A DNA stretch of 64,000 nt from Arctopsyche grandis (lineage: Eukaryota > Arthropoda > Insecta > Trichoptera > Hydropsychidae), in the NCBI RefSeq assembly GCF_051622035.1, contig NC_135356.1, positions 12,386,079-12,450,078 of the forward strand. Direction: 5' to 3'. The position numbers and the translations under genes are program-made. Position 1 is the stretch's first letter. Each line of letters begins with the position of its first letter. The notes under the pieces are model-generated. The model saw only the letters and a list, made by a program, of their open reading frames with translations, had not been told where the DNA came from and did not search any database. Below are positions 45,010-56,994 of this stretch, in pieces.

Positions 45010-45310
45010 ATTCAACAGTGAAAACTCCGTATCGTGTTTCGAAAGCTTTCAAGAGCTTAATTTCACACGCGCCTGGCGCGTTTAATTGCCGGGCAAATCA
45101 ACGCGTTAGAACTCCCCCGCGTGCGAACAAACCGCCACATTGTAAACAAAATGGCGACGAAAAAAATTGCAAAGCGTCGCTAAAATGGCGCAAAAAATGG
45201 CGATCGCGTCGTGACATGAAACGAAGCCGTAAAAAGTCACAATAGGTGATGAATAAAAAAAAACGCGAAATGTCAGTGACTTTTAATGGACGAATTCAAC
45301 TCGTCAGTGA
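45010..45310. promoter_or_regulatory. GC-rich intronic block with clustered PHO/YY1-type words
   Basis: AAAATGGCG occurs at 45148-45156, 45182-45190 and 45194-45202, matching the Pleiohomeotic/YY1 core GCCATTTT on the other strand. A further AAAATGGC lies at about 45637. A perfect forkhead site TGTAAACA (45141-45148) abuts the first one. Palindromic CGCGCCTGGCGCG (45070-45082) and many CG dinucleotides mark the block. An 80-codon Lys/Arg-rich frame (45018-45245) crosses it without recognisable domains. A Polycomb response element or enhancer is inferred. Confidence 0.4.
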
Positions 45311-46854
45311 GCTGTACTATAATAGTACATATATTTATTTTTAATTGTAATCAAAAATAGCCTATTTGTGAGGCAAAAATATATATGAGGGATAATGAGA
45401 ACGTATAATGCAAATTTTATAATATATAGTTTGAAAAAGATGAAGTCATAAGCGTTTAAGCAATTAAAATCTGACAATACGAGTGGGTGGCGGAAAGTCA
45501 AACATATAAGGCTACCACTAACCACTAAACGTAAAGATCTCCAAAAATTTCGCAATCTAAAAAGTGTTTATTACGTTTATTTTTCACCATCGACCTATCA
45601 GAATCGGTTTAAATTTCTATCGGTGACCATACCGCGCAAAATGGCAAAGTTTGGAAGCCAATCGACAGAATGTGGGAATTTTGCTTGAATCATTAACGAA
45701 GTGAAACATAGCATAGCCTTGTTTAAAAAAATCATTTCAATCATATGGAATGTTGATAAAATAAATGCTGATCTTCGAGATTTTGAGATTGATGTTATTT
45801 TTTATTATAAATATTAATTAAAAAAAAGTATAGTCCCAAACATGACTTAAATTTTCTGTATCTTTTTTTTTTATTTTTTAAATTTATAATTTTTTTTTTT
45901 TATCTTATCTTAACATATACAATTTTGGAATCATGCCTTTCTTGTGATTCGCAAATTTGTATGAATTCATCATCTTTTACATTTCACATAGAGCTTAGAC
46001 CAAATACTTCAATTTCAGTTCAAAAATTCAATATAATATATCGTTTATGCTTGCTTATATTTTATAAAATTCAAAAAATATTTGATATTTTTTATTTTTA
46101 AAATAAAGATCTTAACATCAAAAAGATTTTTAAAAAGACGGCTTCCGCCATACAAACGTTTTAGAGTTGCTGTAAAAACGGTGACTTTGAGTTCTCGTCA
46201 ATCAGTATAAATAATCATAATCGACCCAATCAAACTGAAAAACGTGACTATTGAGCGTTCATTTTTTTGAAATAATAAAAAGTTTAAACTATTTAAAAAA
46301 TATATACATATGTACATATGTATGAAAATAGACTAGTCAAAATAAATCGATTGGTTGGAAGCACAGAAGATGGTTTAAAATAGATGATTTTTATATTGAA
46401 CGTTCCCTTACTACGACTCAACTTTACCACTAGGTCCATCTTAGGGAATTGAAAATTCTCATTTTCGCTCCTGCATAATAATGTATATACATAATATGTG
46501 CCTTTAATTTTGACCGCTTGAATTTTGAATCCAACTTTCAATCAATATCTTAATCTATTATTTAAAATCTTCTCTGTCTTTTTTCACTCATTTTTAATAG
46601 ATGAATTCTGACATAGACTTGAATCAATATCCAAATCTTGTCAGCACTGATATCAAATAGACCTGCTGAGAATTCCGGAAACTTTATATTTATAGGCAGA
46701 TTCTAGAAAGTTGTATAGAAGTTTTTTGCCTTCAATGATGAGCACGGTCAAGCTATGACTAAGGTTTGCGTTGTTAGTTTTAGAGGTATGAACTTTCAAA
46801 TACGAAGCATCGCTTTTAGTCCATCGGAGTTCCGGCACTGAGGAGTTTCACCGT

Positions 46855-47115
46855 ATTTATAGTGCGTTTCGTTTGCTTTGATTTCGGACACACTTATTTT
46901 AAAATCGTCGGTTGGCGCCAGTTTGTCCGTTGCGTTCATCGCATATTTATGCTTTCGTTCGGCTGTTTTGTGTGGAATTCACAATAAATTGGCGCCAATT
47001 TGCAACCATTGTTACTGAAAAACATAATTGTTTGGAGCGCGCAATGCACACTGAAACCGATCGAAAATACAATCTGAACAATTCCGATACCCATTTGCGT
47101 CCGTAGACTGTGTAA
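46855..47115. promoter_or_regulatory. Non-repetitive intronic block with paired TTGGCGCCA words
   Basis: TTGGCGCCA occurs at about 46913 and again, in a longer palindrome AATTGGCGCCAATT, at about 46988. The surrounding sequence is less AT-rich and not shared with other parts of the window. GGCGCCA resembles E2F-type sites. Overlapping frames on both strands have no domain. Regulatory role inferred. Confidence 0.25.
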
Positions 47116-47204
47116 GAACGAACAGATGTTATATGCAATTATTAAATCTAATATTATTTATACAAGGAAATCTTGAATTGGGATGCTGTTTTAAGCATGA
47201 ATAC

Positions 47205-47555
47205 CAGCGGCGGTTTACCATACATGAAAATAAGCGCGCGCTGGGGGCCCTGAATCCTGGGGGCCCCGTAATGGGCATTTACCAAAATTTACAACTTACA
47301 AATTTTTATCATTGTTCACAATACGTTCGTAAGCCAAGAATAAATAAAATTAATACCTATTTTATTGCAAAAACTATTAGTGTTTCAAAAACATATAGTA
47401 AATAAATAAAAAACATGATTTTGTAAAATCTTAATGAAAAAACATATATGTACTTAAAAGCATGGTAAAAAACGATGATGACATTTTTTTTACTTAGGTG
47501 GGGGCCTCAAATTTCAAATGCACCTGAGACCCCCATTTTACTTGATCCACTACTG
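47205..47555. mobile_element. hAT-like element with CAGCGGCGG/CCACTACTG ends
   Basis: Starts CAGCGGCGGTTTACC and ends GATCCACTACTG. The adjacent octamers ATGAATAC and ATAAATAC match at seven of eight bases. The interior has GGGGGCCC words at both sides (CTGGGGGCCC, GTGGGGGCCTC). No transposase. The duplication supports hAT; the TIR itself is only partly matched. Confidence 0.5.
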
Positions 47556-47559
47556 ATAA

Positions 47560-49160
47560 ATACCTTATATATCTAATTAAATATCTTTTCATAAAGATTT
47601 GATATAAAATTGTATAAAGTTTATATAAATGTAAAAAATTGTCGAAATTTCCATGTTAGAATTTTTGTTAAATTTTATTGAAATTCGTTTCTCATTTCTT
47701 CCGAAAAAATGCGAGGTTTGTTTACCTTAAAATATTGGCTAATAGTTTTAGTCTATTTTTTGTCTGTAGGATATATTTTCCAATGCCATTTTAAAATGAA
47801 AGTCGAAAAACAATAAATAGAAAATTGCTTGATGTTGAAAATTCGGTAAATTATTTTTTTTTATTAAAAATTTATCTACATATAATCAAATACTACGAAA
47901 AATTTTGATCGTTTTTCGAATACTGCAACGATAATACATTTATAATATTTTCCCTATTCAATTTTTGGATTGTGAATTGATCAATAATATGTATAATAGC
48001 GATGGTACATTTATAATATTTTACCTATTAAATTATTGGATTATGAATTGATCAATAAGCGCGAAACATTAAAATAAAAATTGAATTATTATTTGAGGAA
48101 ACTTAATCGAGCTTATTATCTCTAATTATCTTCATATTTTTCTGTAAGTATGGTTAGTATTTCACATTCATATATAATCAGCCGAAACTATTTGATTTAT
48201 TTTAGACTTTCGATCCTCAACAAGGATGTCATTGAAGTCCTTCTTCTACCCGATAAAAAAGGACAACTTCTTTGTACCTATAATTGCATTTACATATATA
48301 TGTATTTAATTAGGATGCGTTCTGTAAAGACCGTGTCTTTTTTACCCACCCACTTTTTATATGAAATGAATATCATTATTCTAATTAATAATCATTATCT
48401 TGACTCATTCTTGTCGCTTGAAAGTTACTCATTGATATGCATTATGCCTAGGTCACTTTCTGCAGGGAAATACAGGACTACGACTCATAATGACTTGATA
48501 CATTATATCGCCAGTTATTAAAAATTGACAAAAAATCGTCATCGTTGATTACGGTAATTTTAAATTATATGCTTTAATTTTCATACATCGCGCGTTTTTT
48601 TCTTTTGGTGCATATCTGTTGTTTATTTTGCATTTTTGCGATATATGTATGTATGTATATTCATACACATTTTTATTTATTATGATTGAATTATTGCAAT
48701 ATGTACGTCTTGTCCTCGATCATATGGAGCTGTTTTAAATGATTGATCTACTAGATTGGCGGTCATACTTATTTTTTTGTATGTATGTAGTATGTTGTAT
48801 GTAGCATGTTGATCAATCAGCAAATCTGGAATAAATAAATCACTGGAAAACATATGACTATAAGGAAAAGTTTCACTGTATGGATTACCTTATGTTATAA
48901 AAGTTATTTGGTAACTTAAAGCACATTTTAAAACAAATGTATTGTAAAGTTTAGTATAAAACTACAGAATTTGAGCTTTTATACTTTGAATGAAATTATT
49001 AGGATTTTATACAAATTTTCGCATTATTGTAATAATAAAATGGTCGAAGATTCATTTGAAAACATTTTTATATTATTAAACTATATTTAATTTTTTTAAT
49101 TTTGAGGCGATTAAATAACCAATCATAAGTTAACCTTATATGTTATTTTATTTAAATATA
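47560..49160. other. Gene-free AT-rich intronic interval
   Basis: No supported gene. A 123-codon plus-strand frame (48150-48521) has no recognisable domain and AT-driven composition. A local near-duplicate (ACATTTATAATATTTT, TGAATTGATCAATAA) occurs at 47936-47985 and 48006-48056. Confidence 0.4.
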
Positions 49161-49164
49161 TGTA

Positions 49165-49430
49165 CATATCGATGGCTTGTTGCACAGATATTGTTTTCCC
49201 ATTTCTGAATTTGTATATTGAATTTTAAATTTGTAGATGCTGGAATAATTTAAGTGGTTTTCCTTTCAAGGTAATTTATATACATATGTATGTATAGCAC
49301 ATAAATTATCTTGAAAGGAAAAACCTGAATTATTCCAGCATTTACAAACGTAAAATTCGATAAAATTGAAAAATTAAAAAACAATATCTATCCACCAAGC
49401 CATCGATAAGTTACATATATTTTTTAAAAG
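49165..49430. mobile_element. Palindromic MITE with CGATGGCTTG ends
   Basis: Left arm CGATGGCTTGTTG, ATATTGTTTT, TTTGTAGATGCTGGAATAAT, TTTCCTTTCAAGGTAATTTA is inverted on the right (TAAATTATCTTGAAAGGAAA, ATTATTCCAGCATTTACAAA, CAAGCCATCG). The arms are about 115 bases with a short TACATA-rich loop. It would form a long RNA hairpin within the intron transcript. Confidence 0.75.
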
Positions 49431-50094
49431 TATTGTTGAAATTACAGTACAATGTTTTTTCCCAAGAAAGCGTTACTCACAAATTCTTCAGGGCACCTTT
49501 TAAATATCAACGTATAAATTAAAACTGATATATGTACCTATGTATGTAGTATTTTTCTTGAGAAAAGAAGATGTATTCTTTTTGGGTCCTCAATTATCGT
49601 TAAATGAACTCTCCGTTTCTATACTTGGCTAGGTACTAAGATTATCATAGTAATCATTCCAGAAACATTTTCCTATATCTCTACTATGTTACGACTTATC
49701 TCAAATTTGAATTCAATATTTATTAAATGCAAATTAATTATTTTTCATAAAAACTATTATCCTAGAAACTTCGATTTAAACGGTTTTGGTATCATTACAT
49801 ACAAATGTACACATGCATATAGTACCTGTAATAAACATAAAATTATTAATCTTATTTAAAATTGATGACAAATTACATATATTCATGCATAGAAACGTGG
49901 AGTTCATTTAACGAGAATTGGTGAAACCATACTAACCGATTATTTTTACAAGTGTGACTGGTGAGATAAAATATGCCGTATTGAGATGAAAACAGTATAA
50001 ATTCTAATATGCATATAACCACAATTATATATAAATAAATACATATTTTTGATAAATACACTGCCGTAATAAAGAAGTATGAATATAACATAAC

Positions 50095-50412
50095 CAGGAG
50101 AGATAGGAAACGGAATACGTGGATGAGAAGTATTACAAGGGCAATTGACGACAGAGAGAATGAAGAGGTTGTATTGGAAATGAGCGTGTTACATGGCTAG
50201 ACGAATGGACGAAAAGTGAACAGAGAAGTGTTAGATTGGTACCCGAGAGAATGTACAAGGGTGAAAGAAAAGCCGCGAGGAAGATGGGGTGAATGACATT
50301 ACAAAATTGTGTAAGGTGAGATGAATGAGAGCACAAAACAGAAACGAATGAAGAGGCTTTCATCCAACAGTGACTGGTGTACGTACGACTGTAAATGATG
50401 ATGATGATGATT
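50095..50412 (+). pseudogene. RTE-type LINE 3' end with (GAT)n tail
   Basis: Plus-strand remnant of the lineage at 34441-34880: RLYWKWAWYMARRMDEK followed, after stops, by KKSRGRWGE and MKRLSSNSDW. It ends GACTGTAAATGATGATGATG at 50388-50412, the simple-repeat tail typical of RTE elements. Confidence 0.7.
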
Positions 50413-50569
50413 GTGCCATATATTAAATAAAAAATATATAGATAATGCCAATATATTATTTAGAGAAAATAATCTAATCTCGCGTTTATCGTGTTGCATA
50501 TAAGCGTGGTTTTTATAATTTTCCAGAGGACTCACTTATCAAATGAGTTACACAATGTATTTACATATG

Positions 50570-50705
50570 TATGTACCGGTCTCCGTGACGAGACAGAGTG
50601 TGAAATTACAGAAAACGCGAATATCGGAAGGCAAAGATCGAAAATCGAAAGATCTTAAGTCGAAAGATCAAAAATAAAAGGTGCATGGTAAACGGTACAT
50701 ACTCA
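50570..50705. repeat. Dispersed repeat with TCGAAAGATC words, copy 2
   Basis: Inverted copy of 20985-21105: GGTCTCCGTGACG, CGAATATCGGAAGGCAAAG, CGAAAGATCTTAAGTCGAAA and GGTGCATGGTAAACGGTAC. Confidence 0.65.
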
Positions 50706-50709
50706 CTTA

Positions 50710-52430
50710 ATTTGCGCAAGCAGGATACAACAGGAACAAGAGGAACAGGCTTTTCCTCACGTATTCATGCGCGCACGCAGAATCTTTTTGGCAACTATAC
50801 GTTGAGGTATGCTGAAAACAACTGTTAAAGTATAAAAAAAAATTGCTAGGTAATTAAATACCCAACAGGGCCAAAAATGTGATAAGCTTTGCTTTGCGCT
50901 GGGTGTATAAATATATGTAAATCTGCCTACGTGACCTCCGCTTCATTTTTCGCATATGACGTAAACTTGATAGCAGATTATTCTAATCGGAATATTTTAA
51001 CCGCATTTTCGCCGTAGATGGAACAGGAAGACGATTCGTCGTTGTTAAACTGTATTTTCGTTCATTATAAAGTACTTAAATATAGAAGTTTATTTTTAGT
51101 GAAATTCAATTCCAGTCGGAATTACTCACACGTGCTTTTGCCCATTGAAAATCAATTTCTCGTAATTGAGGAAAAATAGTAACATAGCTTTTTCTCAGTT
51201 CGATAAGGAATAGTCTTTTTATATACCACATTCTTTAATATGCATACCCCAATCGGTTTTTATTACCCATTTTGATAAGAAACGACTTTGATTTCTTTTG
51301 TCTTATCATTCTTATAATATATTGGTACTATTTACCATCGTATGTATGTATATGTATGTAGACAATTTGACCCAACCAATGATGATCAAGTTCATAATAT
51401 GCTTTTATTCTTTCTATCCCTTTCCCCTTTCTGAATTGTGTTCTGTTCGATCCCTTATTGTCTATTTGCGAATATTCCATATATGTATATCTATTTTCTA
51501 CGCATATGTTTCTTGCGATTGACTATTCCATGTAAAATTAGTATGACATGGTTTGTCATTGTTTTTTAAGTGTTTCGATTTCGTTTCGGCAAATCGAGAG
51601 ATCTCGTTATGTATGATGAAAGCTTATCAATTTTCGATGATACATTTCGGTCTGTTGTTCCTCAGAACCACCAGCTCTATTCAATTTCAACATCTAAAAT
51701 ACATGTATTGTTTATTTTAACTACATACATACGCATGTGTAGGCAATGAGTCTTCAAATGAGTAATTTGAATTTGAGAAATACCTCGCAGAAGGTGATGA
51801 AAATTATACAACAGAAATTTCGCTGGGAAAACAGTGTCGATCATCTGTTTTTTGAATATTTCAATATATACCAGTATATATGTATATATATAATATATAT
51901 CATGGTCAGCCTTTCGCCGTTCATTTTCTTCTGTTACTACACACTTTTATTTATTTTACACATTAAGATTTATTTGCATACAACTTCCAACTAATAAAGC
52001 TTTTTTTATTACAACACATGTACAAAATTGATTCAAATGATTTTATTTGCTACCTTTCAAGAACTCAAAATGTTTAATAATGAACTACATTTTATTCAAA
52101 AAAAAAAAAATTATTATATGTACATATTTATATATATTTTTTTAACACAGTTTTATTTTTTTATATGTAAATTTGATTGCAAAACACCACTTTTGTTCAA
52201 CAAAAGATTTTTTTTAGACATATTACGGAACATTTCATAGCACTTTTTTGGATACATTTCGAGCATTTCCTTAGTTGATTCATCTTCCCATACAATCATA
52301 ATTTATATACATATTCTTGCAGTTGGCGTTTTGCATTTTTGTAAAAGGTTTTGGCAAATCATTATTTTTGTGCGGATTTATTGCAGTTAATTTGTTTACT
52401 GTTATTTCTGGCATTGCATTGTTGAGCGTT
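50710..52430. other. Distal intron, no supported gene or repeat
   Basis: Apart from TACATA simple sequence I see no coding frame or transposon. A less AT-rich patch at 50720-50820 and 50930-51130 could include regulatory DNA, but no specific motif stands out. Confidence 0.35.
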
Positions 52431-52478
52431 TTGACTTGTCTTTTAGCGTGTTTCTAATTTTTTTTTGTTATTTTTCAG

Positions 52479-52636
52479 CCTTTTCTTCTGGAATTCGTAG
52501 TCAACTGACGATGACTGTGCCTTGTCAGTCGATGGTCAGCCCTGACCGTAAGCACTATTTGCCACCCCTGGCTCCATCGCCTCTCAACCAACCACCATCT
52601 CTCTATCAAAACGTGAAATATGCGACGAATCAATAA
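52479..52636 (+). CDS. bin: FoxF-type forkhead factor, exon 2 (C-terminus)
   Basis: After the acceptor at 52478 the exon completes the split codon (G|CC, Ala) and reads AFSSGIRSQLTM, then VSPDRKHYLPPLAPSPL, and ends KYATNQ with TAA at 52634-52636: 52 residues, giving a 328-residue protein. The DRK word resembles the CDRKEF motif near the C-terminus of vertebrate FOXF proteins, which also have their C-terminus on a separate last exon. The frame match, strong polypyrimidine tract and balanced composition in AT-rich DNA support the call. No other exon between is required for an open frame, but an additional small exon cannot be excluded. Confidence 0.85.
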
Positions 52637-53410
52637 GAAATAGTGAAATAAAAATCCAAGAACAGACTGCCGCTGGTTCTGGGATGTTCCACATAGAAGA
52701 TAGCAACGATATTAATAAACATTATTATATTTATTCGACTGCTAATCAAAGTAATGTTAAAAATAAATACAAATGTAACCAAATAAAAGCTACTATAGCT
52801 ATTTCAGATTAAAAAATGCATACACTAACGTCGAAAGATCGATTCAGTGGTGTAAAAAAACCAAAGATAGATTAAGGTACGCGAATGATAGAACGAGCTA
52901 TTAAAAGTACAGTAATCGTTGATAAAAACTAGAGACAGGATAGCAATTCATACAATACAATTATTTATATATAAAAAACCATACGATGCTGCCAGATAAA
53001 AATTTTAACAAAAAATAATGTTAAATTTAATTACGGTCCTTAATATGTAGGTGCATCAATTGTACATACATACATATTTACATATACTTAATATAATGTT
53101 GAAATTTCTTTCGAAAGAAATGATGAAAGTGAAGACATATTTATTTAAGATAAATTTAAATGAAACCATGAATTGTAATTTTTTTACAACTGGCAACAAC
53201 TGGCAGCTAAGTGAACTATTTGTAATATTACTCAAAAAATTATATTATATTTAGAAATCACAACGATTTTTTCCTCGTACATACACGAAGATTTTTAAGT
53301 GTGTATTATTATTTTGATTATTACTTTTGTTATAATTGTATATATGATATAAATAATATTGGAATTCTGCGAGTTTTTCTACATACAATAAATAGCAAAG
53401 TGTGTTTAAA
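52637..53410 (+). terminator. bin: Probable 3' UTR and polyadenylation region of the forkhead gene
   Basis: Several AATAAA hexamers follow the stop (52647, about 52763, about 52783 and 53387-53392). The one at 53387 is the best candidate because a GT-rich TGTGTTT lies just after it (53401). The exact cleavage site is not determinable from sequence alone. Confidence 0.4.
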
Positions 53411-53419
53411 AATTAAGTG

Positions 53420-54470
53420 TTAAATCATATACGTAATTTATATAAGCAAAATCGAATTTTAAATAAAATAAGCTATTTTAAATTGAATAATTATAATACA
53501 ATATATAATTTATGTTACTTAACTTTCTACTTTCCATATTTTAGCTATTGAATAAGATTTCTATGTCGATATTGTACTGTTTAAGTATTATAATAAATAA
53601 AATTTAATATTAAATTACACAAAGTTTTTTATTATACATATGTACCTTGCCTGACATTATTGAAATTTTAGAAATATATTGAATAAACAACACAACCAAC
53701 TTTAATCAGATGAAACTTGAGATAATTGCAAGCAAACTTATCGCGTCGCATCTTATCAGTATGCACGTAACCTATGCAGGTCTAAAATCAGAAATGTTTC
53801 ACGACATACTTCACATGAATTTTCTTATACAGAATGTTTGAAAGATTTCTATTGGATAATAAAATGGACTTAAATACACATGCAATTGGCATTATAATTT
53901 GACAAGTAGTCAAATTTCGTGGATACACACAGTAATGTTGGTTTTGACTCACCGTTGCTCAATGGCCTATCATTGACAGAGAAACACACGGTACAGTTCA
54001 GCTTCTATTTCGGCTTGAAGTTAAGTGCTTCTGTCTTCACCTCTGTTCTTCTTGGTCTTTCTTTTATGGTCTTCCGTGCTCTGTTGACCCTTCAAGTGCA
54101 CACGACAGTTTTACACTTACAAGTGCATCTCACCGTATGACATGTTACCTCATTACACGACGTGTATAGTCTACGCATCGAATTATGTACTTTGGTATTT
54201 TAAGTGAAAATCGTATGCATATACACATACTTTCTCGAGATGTCGGCATACTTAAAACTTGAAAATTGTTAGTGTTATTATCAAAATGTCTAATAATATA
54301 AAAATATTTCTCAATACATACTCAAAATATGTTTTTAAATACATGTGTATGAAAATACAAAATACATGTACGTATCTATCTATCGTGAATTTGTTCCGAT
54401 TTATTAAAAAAGATTTCTTTGCCTATTTTGAACAACAATTTATAAATAGTTTTTTAGCTATCCAAACTTT
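53420..54470. other. Intergenic AT-rich interval
   Basis: No supported gene. A 73-codon frame (53919-54140) shows less AT-rich composition but no recognisable domain. Confidence 0.35.
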
Positions 54471-54474
54471 TATT

Positions 54475-54620
54475 GAATAGTTTATTTTCTTTAAATTTAT
54501 TTGAATAGTTTATTTTATTTAAATTTATTTGATTATTCATGCGTTTTTTTTTATTTAATTTAATGTCACGGATTATACGAACCAAAACTTACATACATAC
54601 ATACGAAGTTATATATTAAA
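54475..54620. repeat. Helitron-family interior fragment
   Basis: Contains TTTAAATTTATTTGAATAG, TTATTCATGCG and AATGTCACGGATTATACGA words seen in the interior of the Helitron-like elements at 9.5 and 44.6 kb; the terminus itself is absent. Confidence 0.5.
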
Positions 54621-54629
54621 TATCACACA

Positions 54630-54785
54630 CACACAAACACATTTTTTCTAGATCACGAAAATGTGATCAATGATCAATTCTGAGTTCGAATCAGTCAAAA
54701 TCTCAAGTTCGAATTTTCACATGATCACAAAACTTCATCTATTGTTACTACGTATGTACATACATAGATAAAGTAAAAATATCGG
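54630..54785 (-). repeat. Dispersed repeat family D (minus strand)
   Basis: (CA)n, TTTTTTCTAGATCACGAAAA, TTCTGAGTTCGAATCAGTC, CATGATCACAAAACTTCATC and ACATAGATAAAGTAAAA are the complement of the family's first 150 bases. Confidence 0.7.
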
Positions 54786-55213
54786 AGCAGTAGAGCACAA
54801 CAAATTTCCGTACTAAATTATAATTCTGTTCTGGCAAACATTTTTATTTAATTCCAAAATATTTTGGCTTCATATAAAAATTCGAAATATTAATCAGTTC
54901 ATTTCCATCCGCTCTAAAAGGCATTACAAATAAAAGCACCAATGACACATAAATACGTAAAAAAAGCTGAACTGTGCCCGGAATAGATCATGCAGAGAGA
55001 CACTTAATAAATTCCCTATTTAAACGGTTAGAGGGTTAATTGCCGTTTGTGGCCCAAGCGGAATTATTTACTTAGGTGTACCGTTTACGATTGTATAGTT
55101 AAAGAATTGTTATTATTGCTACTACTAAAAAGAGTCGTTATCCTTACCAATAAATCGTATTTTCAAGAATCTGAACAATTTGCTGCAGTTATAGAATATA
55201 TGTGTATTTACAG

Positions 55214-55254
55214 TGACTTCATATCATGATAATAATATACATGATATGAAGTCA
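55214..55254. repeat. Perfect 15-bp stem hairpin
   Basis: TGACTTCATATCATG (55214-55228) and CATGATATGAAGTCA (55240-55254) are exact inverted copies around an 11-base loop. Not part of an identified element. Confidence 0.8.
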
Positions 55255-55290
55255 TAAGGAGATTAAATCAACCGAATAGAGTATCATCAC

Positions 55291-55382
55291 TAGTCACCGG
55301 AGCCGTGTATTGTTCAAAGGTTGTAAATGCATTGTTAAAGGTTTGCCGAACAATGGATAGCACTGTGACTATCCTACCTCTA
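55291..55382. mobile_element. Palindromic hAT-type MITE, short inverted copy
   Basis: Starts TAGTCACCGG and ends CCTACCTCTA. Flanked by ATCATCAC at 55283-55290 and 55383-55390, a perfect octamer duplication. It is the reverse orientation of the 41350 copy, with one arm partly deleted (AAAGGTTTGCCGAACAATGG). Confidence 0.85.
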
Positions 55383-55389
55383 ATCATCA

Positions 55390-55790
55390 CTGATGATTCA
55401 TCAGTTGTATCACCGCTTTATTAAATCTATATTTTGTTTTAAAATCTAAATCGGTAATAAATAACGAGATCATTTTACAATACTAGACTAATGTGCAATT
55501 AAAAAGTATGGAATTTGGTCAATTTTCTCATCAGTCGTGTATGTTTATAAGGTCATTGGATATTGATTAATGGCGCTTATATAAAAAGACAACTTTTCAA
55601 TTACATATTGACCGAACTAAATTTAATCTAAAAATATTCAACGTGCTAGTTTCACCGCTGTATAAACATTTGCTACTTTAGAAAGATCTCCGACAAAGAT
55701 AAATGAAAATAAACATAATTTATTTAAGCTTGACCTCTCAATGATTTTGAAGCATAATAATGACTAATGTAGTCCATCGCCGATAATATA
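55390..55790. other. Gene-free interval
   Basis: Unique AT-rich DNA; nothing to report. Confidence 0.4.
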
Positions 55791-55799
55791 TGTACATAC

Positions 55800-56190
55800 A
55801 TATGTATTTTTATTTTTATTTATTTAAATATCAGCTACAGTGACATAACAACATATTCACTTTAATAAGAATTATACAAATACTATATGTATATAAGAAA
55901 ATTGGCGAGATAACTACATATGTTATAGATAATACATTTTTAAAATCATATTCAAATGTGGGGAAATGGTGAGTAGGATGGTTTTTGCCAATTTGATGGA
56001 GGAACCGCTTCAACAATGAAATCAGATATTTAAATTGGCAAACTCTGATAAGGAAACGATCGAGTCACAAATATGCAAGTCTGACCAGCAGCATTAAATA
56101 TTATACCCAAAATAAATTATTTTCAATTAAGGTCAGCTCATGGGATCGAACCTGGCGTCCTCTCGGTGCTTAGTATCAACACAACCTACA
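55800..56190 (-). repeat. tRNA-derived SINE, diverged copy
   Basis: Box B GGTTCGATCCC is the complement of 56142-56152. The adjoining sequence (CTAAGCACCGAGAGGACGCC on the minus strand, then GACTTGCATATTTGTGACTC) matches the head and body of the 3067-3494 copy. The 3' side ends at TTTTTATTTTTATTTATTT (from 55806). Box A is decayed. Confidence 0.65.
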
Positions 56191-56569
56191 GTCGAGTAAT
56201 CATGATGAAATATTTACAGACGAGTATACTAGATATCTTTCAAAGATTCAATATACTACTAAATAATGGACCAAAAGTTTAATTTTTTTCTTATCTCCCT
56301 CAAATTCGAGTTCATAGCATCTCGAATTTATTTATTTAATTAAGCATAATTATTTATCGATGTTTTTAATTGGCCATGAAAATTGAAAATGAAAATGTGG
56401 GTTTGAACTTTAATTTCGTATTTCATTCTGTACCTTCAGATTTTCAGTGCTAGCTTTGGGATTTAAATTTCAAATTTCCAGCACGGTGTTCCCGGGACTA
56501 AAACTGAAAGCACTAATAGGACTATTACAATCACAAAAAATCTAAAAGCATTGATATAATAATAATATA

Positions 56570-56990
56570 TATAAAAACTGACGCGATGCATGTATGTTTG
56601 TGGGTATGTGGCGGATACGTCGACCAGTATGGGGATTTCAAAAAAAAAAAAAAAAATTAGAATGCCAGGAGTATACGTTGTGCCTAGAGATATTTAATAA
56701 AATAAATACAAGCGAACGAGTAAGCATGAACTAAAACGTTTGACCACCACGTGGACTAAAACGTTTGACCAAGTACATAGAGCAACGGCGATACATTTTG
56801 ACCAATGAGCGCATTTTACGCATCCGCTATAGGGATATAGCGTGACGACTGATCTTGTCGAGGAAACACAGGGAAGCGGGGTAGCGGGGAATGGGGGTGT
56901 GGAGCGTCTGACATGTGCTCCTGATACTGAGCACCTGACTTGGAATGGGTGACGTCAGCGTCAGATGCGCTGCGCGGGAGCTATTAATAA
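56570..56990. other. GC-rich island with duplicated ACTAAAACGTTTGACCA
   Basis: After an A-run the composition becomes GC-rich (GGGAAGCGGGGTAGCGGGG, TGACGTCAGCGTCAGATGCG). ACTAAAACGTTTGACCA appears twice, about 25 bases apart, near 56731 and 56756. The left part (CTGACGCGATGCATGTATG, GTGGCGGATACGTCGACC) looks like the head of another Helitron-type element. No gene seen. Confidence 0.3.
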
Positions 56991-56994
56991 TTAA

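Larger units (their letters stand above)
29519..52478 (+). other. bin: Large intron of the forkhead gene (about 23 kb)
   Basis: Donor GTAAAA at 29519; acceptor TTTTTTTTGTTATTTTTCAG ending at 52478, with a CTAAT branch-like word at 52454-52458. Phase 1 on both sides, so the exons join in frame. It holds LINE, MITE, Helitron-like, SINE-like and (AT)n insertions and several GC-rich blocks, listed separately. No other well-supported host gene was seen inside it. Confidence 0.85.

Noticed and set aside
48150..48521. 123-codon frame as a host gene inside the intron
   Set aside because: Composition follows the AT-rich background, and no domain, homologous remnant or splice signals were seen.
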